From a bacterium (GTDB taxonomy: Bacteria > Spirochaetota > UBA4802 > UBA5550), in NCBI GenBank assembly GCA_024224995.1, contig JAAENB010000023.1, positions 1 to 19,526 on the forward strand: a DNA stretch of 19,526 nt, in the 5' to 3' direction. The position numbers and the translations under genes were made by a program. Under the pieces are notes generated by a model, which did not search any database, was not told where the DNA came from, and saw nothing but the letters and a program-made list of their open reading frames with translations. Shown here piece after piece: positions 1-7,081 of the stretch; position 1 is the stretch's first letter, and each line of letters starts with the position of its first letter.

Positions 1-10
1 ATATCGACCC

Positions 11-120
11 GGAATGTAGACTATACCCGGAGCAATGCCTCGGCAGAATGTTCGGAACTCGCTCCGCTCAGACAGCCTCACAATCTGCCGAGGCATCACT
101 CCGGGTATAGTCTACATTCC
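11..120. repeat. Long perfect-arm hairpin with conserved loop, copy 1
   Basis: Positions 11-50 and 81-120 are inverted copies of each other: 37 of 40 positions pair, and the outer 22 bp are perfect. The 30-nt loop (51-80) contains CGGAACTCGCTCCGCTCA. The same loop sequence, in the opposite orientation, is the loop of the second hairpin at 345-424, although the stems of the two are unrelated. No ORF or promoter is evident. The structure is directly visible. Whether it is a mobile element remnant, a single-strand DNA structure or an RNA is not known. Confidence 0.85.
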
Positions 121-153
121 AAATTACGTTTTTCGGTATAGTAAGACATGACC

Positions 154-189
154 GACCCTGTGTAGCGGGGAAAAAATACGAAAGAAACT
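154..189 (+). repeat. Interspersed GACCCTGCG repeat, degenerate or half copy
   Basis: This stretch matches the right half of the small repeat also found at 263-320 and 11800-11875: a GACCCTG-type hairpin, a run of A, then ATACGAAAGAAA. The small hairpin is worn here (CCCTGT/GCGGGG instead of CCCTGC/GCAGGG), and the usual TTTCT left end is not found upstream. Confidence 0.6.
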
Positions 190-262
190 GTTTAGAAAGA
201 GGATTGGGAATAAAAAGAGACTGGTTGCCGGAACTCTGTCAACTGTCAACCGCCAACTGACC

Positions 263-320
263 TTAGTTTCTTAAGAGCACCTGACCCTGCGAAGCAGGGA
301 AAAAATAGATTAGAAACTAA
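263..320 (+). repeat. Interspersed 58-bp repeat with inverted ends
   Basis: The element is bounded by a perfect 9-bp inverted repeat, TTAGTTTCT (263-271) and AGAAACTAA (312-320). Inside is AAGAGCACCTGACC, then a tight hairpin CCCTGC-GAA-GCAGGG followed by a run of A. The interior is nearly the same as at 11813-11863, but the outermost arms differ between copies while still pairing within each copy. It has no coding capacity. Confidence 0.75.
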
Positions 321-452
321 ATGGTATTGCGGGCTGCATCTGGTCTGGAAGTATCCCTCTTCTAAATGTGAGGACTGTTTGAGCGAAGCGAGTTCCGCAG
401 CATTTAGAAGAGGGATGCTTCCAGGCCCGCTCACTAGCAAAATTTAGTTTCT
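312..452. repeat. Long hairpin with conserved loop, copy 2
   Basis: The core stem is 345-368 against 401-424, with 23 of 24 positions pairing and the odd one a possible G-U pair. The fold extends outward through GCGGGC/GCCCGC (329-334, 425-430) and AGAAACTAAAT/ATTTAGTTTCT (312-322, 442-452). The 32-nt loop (369-400) contains GAGCGAAGCGAGTTCCG, the reverse complement of the loop of the hairpin at 11-120 with few differences. The right outer arm overlaps the last codons of the minus-strand gene ending at 434, so it may also act as its transcription terminator or mRNA-stabilising end. Confidence 0.8.
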
Positions 453-796
453 TGAGAGAAATAACTGCTTAAGTTTGAAAGACAGATGTTGCGAAGTTTG
501 ATGTGTTTGCCCTGGATGGTATCGAGATTAAATGCTGATGATAAATCAGTATGGGCTTCTTTTGTGATTTCTTTGAATTTCGAAGGGTAGTGGGTTTTTA
601 ATGCCAGGAGAAGAGCTTTGAAGCTGTCGAAATGACGCATATAGTCTGCGTTCTGTTTGTTTTCCAGCAGGAAGTTCGACGCGATAATTATATTTTTTAC
701 AACAGTCGTATAGTTGTATTTATTTATCGTAGTGTCGCTTATATTCAGCGGCAAGCCAAAATTAAACAGGACATTCCATGAAGGTTCTTCTATCAT
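434..796 (-). CDS. Hypothetical protein, partner of upstream nucleotidyltransferase
   Basis: A 120-residue protein whose family I do not recognise. It looks mostly helical, with no signal peptide, membrane segment or obvious catalytic motif. The ATG at 794-796 has AGGA about 7 nt upstream, and that site lies in the 14-nt gap after the stop of the nucleotidyltransferase gene, so the two are very likely co-transcribed and coupled. The pairing of a small nucleotidyltransferase with a small helical protein invites a toxin-antitoxin or partner hypothesis, but nothing in the sequence proves it. The last codons (ending ...ETKFC) lie within the outer arm of a long hairpin (312-452), so the C-terminus may have been altered by that repeat. 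AT-rich compared with the genes to its right. Confidence 0.7.
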   Translation of the reverse strand: MIEEPSWNVLFNFGLPLNISDTTINKYNYTTVVKNIIIASNFLLENKQNADYMRHFDSFKALLLALKTHYPSKFKEITKEAHTDLSSAFNLDTIQGKHIKLRNICLSNLSSYFSQETKFC

Positions 797-810
797 ATTT
801 AATCCTTGAT

Positions 811-1215
811 CTAATCCTCGATATTTTCTTCGAAGACCTGGATATCATGCAAATCTGTTTCTGAACCTCGTTGTTCTTTGAGGGACCGGAATAATTTTTT
901 TGAAGGACGGTACATTCGGGCGTTTTTATTTTCCGCCAGCAGGATTAATTCTTTTTCCCAGTTTTCCTGTTTTTTTACAAAATATTCGGCCGCAAAGTTT
1001 ATTGTCTCAGGGGGAAACCCGTTTTTTGCGGCGATATCCATGATCGCGATTTGATCTTTATTCGTGACCTCATTGATGGGAACAAGGTCAATATCAAGCG
1101 TTTCCCTGTTGTCTATTCCCAGGACATGGAGCAGTGAACCTCCTACCAGCAGCCAGTCGCCCTGTAAATTTTCCAGGATATCATTGTATAGCTTTATAAT
1201 ATCTTTTTGTTTCAT
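811..1215 (-). CDS. Small nucleotidyltransferase-fold protein (DUF6036/AbiEii-like)
   Basis: A 134-residue protein with the hallmark of minimal nucleotidyltransferases: VGGSLLHVLG (residues 24-33), followed by TLDIDLV (39-45) with metal-binding D41 and D43. The rest (FPPETINFAAEYF, then RMYRPSKKLFRSLKEQRGSETDLHDI) fits the DUF6036 style, a predicted NTP transferase related to AbiEii-type toxins. It is shorter than many family members, ending soon after the DLHDI segment. The substrate cannot be read from sequence: it could modify tRNA or protein, or be a degenerate regulatory fold. First gene of a two-gene unit with the 120-residue protein downstream. The start ATG has no Shine-Dalgarno sequence and lies 6 nt past a good -10 box, which suggests a leaderless transcript. 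Confidence 0.78.
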   Translation of the reverse strand: MKQKDIIKLYNDILENLQGDWLLVGGSLLHVLGIDNRETLDIDLVPINEVTNKDQIAIMDIAAKNGFPPETINFAAEYFVKKQENWEKELILLAENKNARMYRPSKKLFRSLKEQRGSETDLHDIQVFEENIED

Positions 1216-1221
1216 CCGTAT

Positions 1222-1250
1222 ATAGTACGCGACAACATCTATACCGTCAA
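1222..1250 (-). promoter_or_regulatory. Sigma70-type promoter of nucleotidyltransferase unit, probably leaderless
   Basis: Read on the minus strand: -35 TTGACG (1245-1250), 17-bp spacer, -10 TACTAT (1222-1227). Only six bases (ATACGG) separate the -10 from the ATG at 1213-1215, so the expected start of transcription is at or within a base or two of the start codon. Confidence 0.7.
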
Positions 1251-1256
1251 GAGATT

Positions 1257-3461
1257 TTAGTCACTGCTGTTCTGAGCCCCTGATGTTTCACCACTGCCGT
1301 CTTGCCAGTTCCCGGCGTCTGCCGGATTGGTGAGGACCGTTCGTTCCATGGAGAGTATTGTGCCGGAACTTCCGGCTCCCCATCCCCCTGACATGCTAAT
1401 CGTATCAATATCGGTACCGTTATATTGCAGAGTCAGATCGGCGCCGTCATTGTTTAAGCTTCCCGAATAAATTTGATCGGCTGTTTTTGTTGATACGGAA
1501 TTGTCATCGGTCCGTTCAAGTAAAAAATATGAATTCGCCGGAATGGTTCCCGTAAGATCAATGCTCATATCACCCTCAATTGACCAGGGACCAAGGACAA
1601 TGTCAGAGCCGGTATTGTTATGCAGCTCAATCCATTCATCATAGATACTGCTTGAGGTTCCGGCCCACCCGATCTCGGAGATAACAATATCCAGTACGCT
1701 AACCGGCAGGGCACCGGAAGTGTTATCGCTGCCCGGTGTGGCATAGGTATAGAGCGTATACCCGCCTTGAATATTTACCTGGGTATTGGTGGTAAACCAG
1801 TTGGCGGCTGTCTTTCCGTCCCCATATACGGCATTCCTGGCCATGCTTTTTTTAAGACCCGTAGACCCGCTGATGTTGGTCCCGGCAAAGCCGTCTCCGT
1901 CACTGCCGTCTCCGGCATAATCAATTATCGTACCATCAGGACTTTCCAGGATCAGCTCAACCCGGTCATTGGGTATGGATAAATCACTAATAACTATATT
2001 CGGAGCGGACGCATATGCCGATGAAACCATATCTTTTGTTTGAATTACCAGGGTACTGTTTGCCAATATGGTGCAGCCGCTTAAAACAAGGGGTTTCCCG
2101 CTCATGGCAGCCCCTTTAATGGCCCAGCCGCTGAGGTCAATAGTACTGCCGGTCATGTTTTTCAGTTCAATAAACTCATCCTGGTATGAAGAGGTTCCGC
2201 TGTCGTTCAGGTTTCCCATCCACATCACTTCATTGATAATTATTTCCTGGAATCCTGCTGTATCTCCCGTGGGAACAGTTGCTACGGAAGTTCCTTCATC
2301 CCAGCGGGCGTTCCATTCCTGCATATACTTTTGCGCGATCTCTTTTGAATGAATAAAGACCAGGTTCTCGTTGTTCTCTTCGTTGGCGCTGTCGCTCCAA
2401 TTGAACGATCCCGTAATAACAACAGCATCGTCCTGGTCCGCGTCCAGTATCATGGTTTTATGATGCAGTTTTCCGCCCTCACTGCCGTTTACGTGAAGAT
2501 TGCCGTCTATTTTACAGGGAATGCCCCGCTGTGCCAGGTATTCTTCGGAGCTGTTGCTTAATTGAGATTCATCAAATATTCCCTGTATGGTGATACCGTC
2601 TTTATGTTTTTGTGCCAGCTGGTCATTGAGATAGCGATGGGGAAAAGAGAATATCATAAAGTTAATAGTACTCTCCGCGGCGTCAACCTGTTCCATAACA
2701 TGGTCCATTACTCTTTTTCCGTCCAGGTACTGGGGCGCGAAAAGAACATCAACTTTTACTCCCTTGATGTTATGAGTAACAACGGAGTCGACAGCGCTTG
2801 CTCCTGAAATTTCCAGAAGGTATTCGAATTGCTGCAGGTAGGTAGCGTGAATGTTCTTGTTCTTAAAGACTATTGTGTTATTATTATTCCGTTCAAATCC
2901 GGAATCCGTAGAATTTGTTGATCCTGTGTATACGTATTTATGTCCATAGGAATCGGAAGCCAGGGCGAATTTATTGTGCATTATTGTGCTGTTATTAATA
3001 AGAATAAAGTCGTCAAACCCGGAATCCGTGGGAAAACTGGTTCTTTGTTTTCCCGATACGGGGAATTTGCTGTCCAGGGCTTCGGCTATCCGGTTATACC
3101 CGTCATAGTAGTCGCCTGTTTTGGCGGCAACATCGGCAGAACCGTCTTTATTTCCCACAAACCGTACATGAACTCCCCGGTTTACGGCGTTTTCTATTGC
3201 CTGGATAACGTTTTCCCGGTTTAAACCGTAAAAACAGAGGTCAAGATACTCATTTGTTGGGTGGTTGTTTATAAGTGATATCAGGGCGTCATCGAGATCG
3301 GGATCGCTAAAGGGATTGGTGAAATATATGGAAATAGAGTCGAAATTATAATTTTCGGCCTTTGTCAGGTCATGGAGCGATTCCCTGCACCCGTTAAAGG
3401 AAAGAAGCAGTAAAATAGCCGAAATTGCTACAGCAATGGTTTTATAGTGTTTAAATTTCAT
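1257..3461 (-). CDS. Phospholipase D-like lipoprotein with two lamin-tail domains
   Basis: 734 residues. The N-terminus is a lipoprotein signal (LLSFNGC, lipid-bearing Cys25), so the product should be anchored outside the inner membrane. Two HKD-type segments follow: HNK at 162-164 with TGSTN after it, and a canonical HHKTMILD at 333-340 with TGSFNW after it. In the first motif the Asp is shifted by one (HNKFALASD), so that half may be modified. After the catalytic part come two lamin-tail (LTD) beta-sandwich domains, roughly 405-575 (IIINEVMWMG...DEFIELKN) and 590-720 (IVISEIGWAG...DEWIELHN). PLD plus LTD architectures occur in secreted nucleases and phosphodiesterases; the LTDs probably bind surfaces or polymers. 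The substrate (DNA or phospholipid) is not decided by the sequence. Start supported by the signal peptide and a promoter 36 nt upstream. Confidence 0.85.
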   Translation of the reverse strand: MKFKHYKTIAVAISAILLLLSFNGCRESLHDLTKAENYNFDSISIYFTNPFSDPDLDDALISLINNHPTNEYLDLCFYGLNRENVIQAIENAVNRGVHVRFVGNKDGSADVAAKTGDYYDGYNRIAEALDSKFPVSGKQRTSFPTDSGFDDFILINNSTIMHNKFALASDSYGHKYVYTGSTNSTDSGFERNNNNTIVFKNKNIHATYLQQFEYLLEISGASAVDSVVTHNIKGVKVDVLFAPQYLDGKRVMDHVMEQVDAAESTINFMIFSFPHRYLNDQLAQKHKDGITIQGIFDESQLSNSSEEYLAQRGIPCKIDGNLHVNGSEGGKLHHKTMILDADQDDAVVITGSFNWSDSANEENNENLVFIHSKEIAQKYMQEWNARWDEGTSVATVPTGDTAGFQEIIINEVMWMGNLNDSGTSSYQDEFIELKNMTGSTIDLSGWAIKGAAMSGKPLVLSGCTILANSTLVIQTKDMVSSAYASAPNIVISDLSIPNDRVELILESPDGTIIDYAGDGSDGDGFAGTNISGSTGLKKSMARNAVYGDGKTAANWFTTNTQVNIQGGYTLYTYATPGSDNTSGALPVSVLDIVISEIGWAGTSSSIYDEWIELHNNTGSDIVLGPWSIEGDMSIDLTGTIPANSYFLLERTDDNSVSTKTADQIYSGSLNNDGADLTLQYNGTDIDTISMSGGWGAGSSGTILSMERTVLTNPADAGNWQDGSGETSGAQNSSD

Positions 3462-3497
3462 TTTAACAGCCTTTTGTATATTCTTTATATAAGAATA

Positions 3498-3526
3498 AAG
3501 ATACTAAAATTTTTTCCTGCTGTCAA
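3498..3526 (-). promoter_or_regulatory. Sigma70-type promoter of PLD lipoprotein gene
   Basis: On the minus strand: -35 TTGACA (3521-3526), 17-bp spacer, -10 TATCTT (3498-3503), 36 nt before the ATG at 3459-3461. It is divergent from the promoter of the ATPase/RloB unit. Confidence 0.65.
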
Positions 3527-3579
3527 TAGATAGGGAATGAACGCTAACTGGGGGGCAATGAACAACAGTCTTTTTTCTA

Positions 3580-3596
3580 GCGTGAAATAATCACGC
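3580..3596. promoter_or_regulatory. Upstream palindromic operator-like site, GTGA-N5-TCAC
   Basis: GCGTGAAATAATCACGC is a palindrome whose core GTGAAATAATCAC (3582-3594) matches the core GTGAAAATATCAC at 3655-3667 in both arms. The core centres are 73 bp apart, close to seven helical turns, so a repressor dimer on each could face the same side and loop across the promoter at 3623-3651. The cognate regulator is not identified in the window. Confidence 0.6.
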
Positions 3597-3622
3597 AAGT
3601 GTGTGTTTTTTTGTTTTAATGC

Positions 3623-3651
3623 TTGACGAAAGAGGTTGTTTTTGTTATATT
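3623..3651 (+). promoter_or_regulatory. Strong sigma70-type promoter of ATPase/RloB operon
   Basis: -35 TTGACG (3623-3628), 17-bp spacer, -10 TATATT (3646-3651), followed by a short leader to the ATG at 3683. It is bracketed by two similar palindromes (3580-3596 and 3655-3667). Confidence 0.75.
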
Positions 3652-3654
3652 GAA

Positions 3655-3667
3655 GTGAAAATATCAC
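3655..3667. promoter_or_regulatory. Downstream palindromic operator-like site at transcription start
   Basis: GTGAAAATATCAC sits 3 nt past the -10 box, over the expected transcription start of the ATPase/RloB operon, where a bound repressor would block RNA polymerase. It shares its arms with the site at 3582-3594. Confidence 0.6.
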
Positions 3668-3682
3668 GTAAGGAGGGGCGGC

Positions 3683-5050
3683 ATGCTGGTTAGATTTGTT
3701 ATTGAGAATGTATTCTCATTCGGTGAAAGGAAAGAATTTACCACTATTCCAAATAATCGTCTAAAAACACTGGACAATCACAAATACAATGTAAATGGGA
3801 TTGATCTATTGAAAACATGTGCTATTTATGGGGCAAATGGTGCTGGTAAGTCTAATCTTATAAAATCATTGCTATTGCTTCAAAAATTAGTTCTCAGGGA
3901 AGAAATGTCTTTTAGAGTAAACAGGACTCAATTTAAGTTTAATTCTGAAAGTGACAATAAAAAACAAATTTTTGCAGTTGAATTTATTCAGGAAAATACA
4001 GCCTTTTATTACGGAATTGAACTTTTGGATGATCTAATCGTAACAGAGGAGTTGTATTTATCCGGCCTGGGCAAAAAAGAAGACAAACTTATCTTTGAAC
4101 GCAAAACGGATGAAAATGAGAGTACTAAAATTACCTTTCCGGAAGAGTTTGAGAAAGATGAAAAAAGTCAAATATTAAAATCTGTTCTACTGGAAGAATT
4201 TATCAACCCCGATGAGCCTGTACTGAAACTTATATCAAATAGAGAGAATAAATTTTTAAGTGATGTAAAGAAAGCTTTTCGTTGGTTTGAAGACACTCTT
4301 CAAATAATGACTCCTCAGTCAAGGCCAATAGTTCTGGTTCATAAACTGGAACAAGATAAGGAATTCAAAAGGTATGCAGAAGATATTCTTCGTTCATTTA
4401 ATATCGGAATTACTTCGTTAACATCAGAAAAAAAAGAGATTAAAGATTTTTTTGGTGAGGAGCATCAAGAATTTGTTGAAAGAGTATCCAGGGATGTTGA
4501 AAAGTCTCAAGACAACATGCTTTGTTTATTAAGCGAGAATGCAGGCGAAATTCTATTCGAAAAAGAAGACGGAAAAATATGGGCTAAAATACTTAAAGTC
4601 GGACACATTGGAAAAAACGATAAACCGGTTTTATTTGAATTAGAAGAAGAATCCGATGGCACAATACGGCTTCTGGATTTTATTCCGGCATTTCAAGAAA
4701 TGATTAATGAAAATAAGGTGTTTTTCATAGATGAAATTGAAAGGAGTATTCATCCGCTCCTTATAAAAGAATTAGTAAAAAAGTTTTCTTTAGATACCCG
4801 GACAATGGGACAATTAATGTTCACCACACACGAATCAAATTTGCTCGACCAGGAAATCTTTAGACAAGATGAAATATGGTTTGCAGAAAAAGACAAAAAT
4901 GGCTCTACAGATTTATATTCTATAAGTGATTTCAAAGAACATAAAACTACCGACATCCGCAAAGGATATTTAAATGGGCGTTATGGTTCAATACCGTTTT
5001 TAGCAAATCTGCGAGACTTGAATTGGCATCAATATGATACTGACAAATAG
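3683..5050 (+). CDS. AAA_15-type ATPase, AbiLi/RloA-like
   Basis: 455-residue SMC/ABC-like ATPase. Visible motifs: Walker A GANGAGKS (50-57), a signature-like SDGTIRLL (324-331), Walker B VFFIDEIE (346-353) with the catalytic Glu351, and the H-loop TTHES (His383). Between Walker A and the signature lies a long charged helical insert, as in OLD-family and AbiLi ATPases. It overlaps the following RloB gene by 17 nt. An AAA_15 ATPase followed by RloB is the arrangement of abortive-infection AbiL (AbiLi + AbiLii) and RloAB modules. The ATPase would be the sensor or activator and RloB the likely effector. It starts at an ATG preceded by AAGGAGG. Base composition is clearly AT-richer than neighbouring envelope genes, which suggests horizontal transfer. 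Assignment to AbiL rather than a sister ATPase-TOPRIM system rests on the partner. Confidence 0.85.
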   Translation: MLVRFVIENVFSFGERKEFTTIPNNRLKTLDNHKYNVNGIDLLKTCAIYGANGAGKSNLIKSLLLLQKLVLREEMSFRVNRTQFKFNSESDNKKQIFAVEFIQENTAFYYGIELLDDLIVTEELYLSGLGKKEDKLIFERKTDENESTKITFPEEFEKDEKSQILKSVLLEEFINPDEPVLKLISNRENKFLSDVKKAFRWFEDTLQIMTPQSRPIVLVHKLEQDKEFKRYAEDILRSFNIGITSLTSEKKEIKDFFGEEHQEFVERVSRDVEKSQDNMLCLLSENAGEILFEKEDGKIWAKILKVGHIGKNDKPVLFELEEESDGTIRLLDFIPAFQEMINENKVFFIDEIERSIHPLLIKELVKKFSLDTRTMGQLMFTTHESNLLDQEIFRQDEIWFAEKDKNGSTDLYSISDFKEHKTTDIRKGYLNGRYGSIPFLANLRDLNWHQYDTDK

Positions 5051-5708
5051 ACTTTTTGAAAGGAAACCACCTGGTAGAGAAGCAAAAAGTATCTATATTT
5101 TCTGTGAAGGCGCTAAAAGAGAATATCAATATTTTGAATATTTCAAAGAAATGGACTCTCGAATCAATGTTGAGATTTACAAACTACACCCACATGAAGA
5201 CAACTCTCCTCTTGGTTTGCTTACTATTGCAAAGAAATGTATTATCGCTAATGAAGAGAGTCCTATACCAAAATATATGTTCCAGGAGAATGATGAAGTC
5301 TGGATAGTGCTGGATACAGACATAGATAAAGATGAATCTCGCAAGCCGCAAATAAAACGAGTTAATGATGAATGTGAACTAATGCCGGATTGGTTTGTTG
5401 CTCAAAGCAATCCTTGCTTTGAGGTGTGGCTGTATTATCATTTTTGCTCTGATAAGCCTGTTTTTGTCGGCAATGAATACTGTATTAATTGGAAAGATTT
5501 GGTCAATAAATCTATAAGCGGTGGGTTTGATTCCAGGAAACATCCTATTTTTATAGAAAGCGCAAGTGAAAATGCAGAAAAAAATTTTGAGTCAAAAGCA
5601 GGTGAACCAACTATCGGAAGCACTGAAGTTTTTAAATTATCAAAAAGTATCTTTTCCCTGGTGAAAACAAAAATAGAAAGGGTTCTGGAACAAATAGACT
5701 CCAATTGA
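5034..5708 (+). CDS. RloB-family protein, AbiLii-like putative effector
   Basis: 224 residues matching RloB. It has an N-terminal YIFCEGAKREYQYFEYF (21-37), where the CEG glutamate (Glu25) corresponds to the TOPRIM-like acidic position. A central VWIVLDTDID (89-98) has three aspartates, and the family signature SNPCFEVWLYYHF is at 125-137. These motifs fit a TOPRIM-related nuclease fold. The ATG at 5034 lies inside the end of the ATPase gene, giving translational coupling and probably a fixed ratio of the two proteins. Within AbiL/RloAB it is the presumed toxic or nucleolytic component. Its substrate is not established from sequence; tRNA or other nucleic acid is possible. The gene is complete, AT-rich like its partner, and ends 28 bp from the convergent TPR gene. 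No tRNA or tRNA fragment lies beside the module. Confidence 0.85.
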   Translation: MILTNRLFERKPPGREAKSIYIFCEGAKREYQYFEYFKEMDSRINVEIYKLHPHEDNSPLGLLTIAKKCIIANEESPIPKYMFQENDEVWIVLDTDIDKDESRKPQIKRVNDECELMPDWFVAQSNPCFEVWLYYHFCSDKPVFVGNEYCINWKDLVNKSISGGFDSRKHPIFIESASENAEKNFESKAGEPTIGSTEVFKLSKSIFSLVKTKIERVLEQIDSN

Positions 5709-5736
5709 CCGACCCGGCATCCTGCAAGAGCTAATT

Positions 5737-7074
5737 TTATTTCCCCTGATCCTCGGCTTTTGCGTCGGTCATGGCTCTGAGCAGGGCTGCGAGAGCATTT
5801 ATTTTCCCAGTGTCGGTATCGCATTCCAGTGCCGTAGAATAGGCTTTATCATATTCACCAATCTTTGCCAGATCGTTTGAAATCTCCAGCAAAAGGTTGG
5901 GTTTAAATCTGGAATCTTCAATTTTCTTAATGAATCTGCGGGCCTGGTCCCATGTTTTTACAGCCCGGTCTTTTTGCCCTTCTTCCGCAAAGGTTTTTCC
6001 GATATCTAATAAGGCACGTGATTTTTCATAGGGTTTGGTCATTTTTTCAGTTATTGCAAGGGCTTTTTTCCATATTTTGTGAGCCCGGTCTTTTTCCCCG
6101 GCTTGGGAAAGTGCTTTTTTTAACTCTATAAAGGCAAAGTAATCTCCCCGGGACTCGTCAATGCCTTGAATTAATTCCAGTGCTTCATCCCATATTTTTA
6201 TGGCCCGGTCTTTTTTCCCGGCTTTCGCAAAGGCTTTTCCTGTTTTTATTAAAACTATGGATTTATGATAGGAATCTCTTATGCTCTCAGCCACGGTGAG
6301 GGCTTGCTCCGGCTTTCCTGCATAGGCAATGGCCATTGCTAAACTAGACAGGGTATGGGTTCTCGATGAAGGAATTGTTTTTAAACCCTTATAGTCAATA
6401 GCGGCCTTGTGGGCTTCATTCAATATTATCATGGCCCGGTCTTTTTCCCCTGCTTCCGCAAGTGCATTTCCGATTATTGTCAGGTAACGGCATTTATAAT
6501 AAACATCCGTAATTTTTTCAGCAAAGCCGCGTGCTTCTTCCCATATTTTTAGAGCCCTGTCTTTTTCTCCTGCCCGGGCAAGTACTTTTCCGATCTCTGC
6601 CAGAACAAATGGGGGGTCAATGCCTTCCGGTAAGGCCTTAGCCGTAGTGCGTGCTTCATCCCATATTTTTATGGCCCTGTCCTTTTCCCCTGCTTTTAAA
6701 AAGACTTTTCCAATCATTATCAAGGCCAAGGATTTTTGGAAGGAACCTGGCTGGCTCACTATTGTTTTGAGGGCTTCGTTTTTTTTCCCTGCTTTCGCGA
6801 GATCTATCGCAGTATCCGCTAAGATAGCGTTTTTAGTTTCGGAATCTTTACTGCTCTCAGCCATTTTACGGGCTTTTTCAAAGTCACCATTTCTTGAAAA
6901 TACTGCGGCGCATTGATGTAAAACCGGGCGATCAAAATTTCTATCGCATAAACGGGTTAATTGCCGGTTAACCTTATTGGGAAGACTCTGAGTGCCAAAC
7001 CATAATGCAAAGCCTCCCGAAAGAAGAAGCAGCGAAGGAGTGAGGATGAAGATACTTTTTTTCATTTTATTCAT
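5737..7074 (-). CDS. Membrane-anchored tetratricopeptide-like repeat protein
   Basis: 445 residues. A hydrophobic stretch at about 7-27 (IFILTPSLLLLSGGFALWFG) acts as a signal anchor, with the rest probably exported to the periplasm. The remainder consists of helical hairpin repeats of about 40 residues with the motif AGEKDRAxKIWxEA. Eight or nine units are recognisable (such as AGEKDRAIKIWDEAR, AGEKDRALKIWEEAR, EGQKDRAVKTWDQAR). They are TPR-like, with Ala-Gly turns and the IGKxxAxAG helix. DNA repeats every 120 nt in places (near 5950, 6072 and 6192, and near 6541 and 6661), so recent duplication is likely. Such proteins are scaffolds for protein binding; no enzyme motif is seen. No clear Shine-Dalgarno precedes the ATG, and Met4 is an alternative start. 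It is monocistronic and convergent with the RloB gene. Confidence 0.8.
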   Translation of the reverse strand: MNKMKKSIFILTPSLLLLSGGFALWFGTQSLPNKVNRQLTRLCDRNFDRPVLHQCAAVFSRNGDFEKARKMAESSKDSETKNAILADTAIDLAKAGKKNEALKTIVSQPGSFQKSLALIMIGKVFLKAGEKDRAIKIWDEARTTAKALPEGIDPPFVLAEIGKVLARAGEKDRALKIWEEARGFAEKITDVYYKCRYLTIIGNALAEAGEKDRAMIILNEAHKAAIDYKGLKTIPSSRTHTLSSLAMAIAYAGKPEQALTVAESIRDSYHKSIVLIKTGKAFAKAGKKDRAIKIWDEALELIQGIDESRGDYFAFIELKKALSQAGEKDRAHKIWKKALAITEKMTKPYEKSRALLDIGKTFAEEGQKDRAVKTWDQARRFIKKIEDSRFKPNLLLEISNDLAKIGEYDKAYSTALECDTDTGKINALAALLRAMTDAKAEDQGK

Positions 7075-7081
7075 GTTTCTT

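Noticed and set aside
246..440. 64-residue open frame on the minus strand
   Set aside because: It runs through the arms and loop of the second hairpin; its sequence comes from the repeat and it has no ribosome-binding site.
1..452. CRISPR array or integron attC sites
   Set aside because: Repeats are irregularly spaced, in opposite orientation and without spacers; no attC core sites or integrase are seen.
1767..3224. Several plus-strand open frames of 70-94 residues
   Set aside because: They lie antisense within the PLD lipoprotein gene, which has signal peptide, domains and promoter on the other strand.
3485..3667. 60-residue minus-strand open frame
   Set aside because: It covers the divergent promoter region and both palindromes; composition is not protein-like.
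3580..3667. CRP-type binding sites
   Set aside because: CRP sites are GTGA-N6-TCAC; both palindromes here have a 5-bp centre, so another regulator is more likely.
3683..5708. PARIS (AriA-AriB) system
   Set aside because: The second gene carries RloB motifs (SNPCFEVW) rather than a DUF4435/AriB pattern, so AbiL/RloAB fits better.
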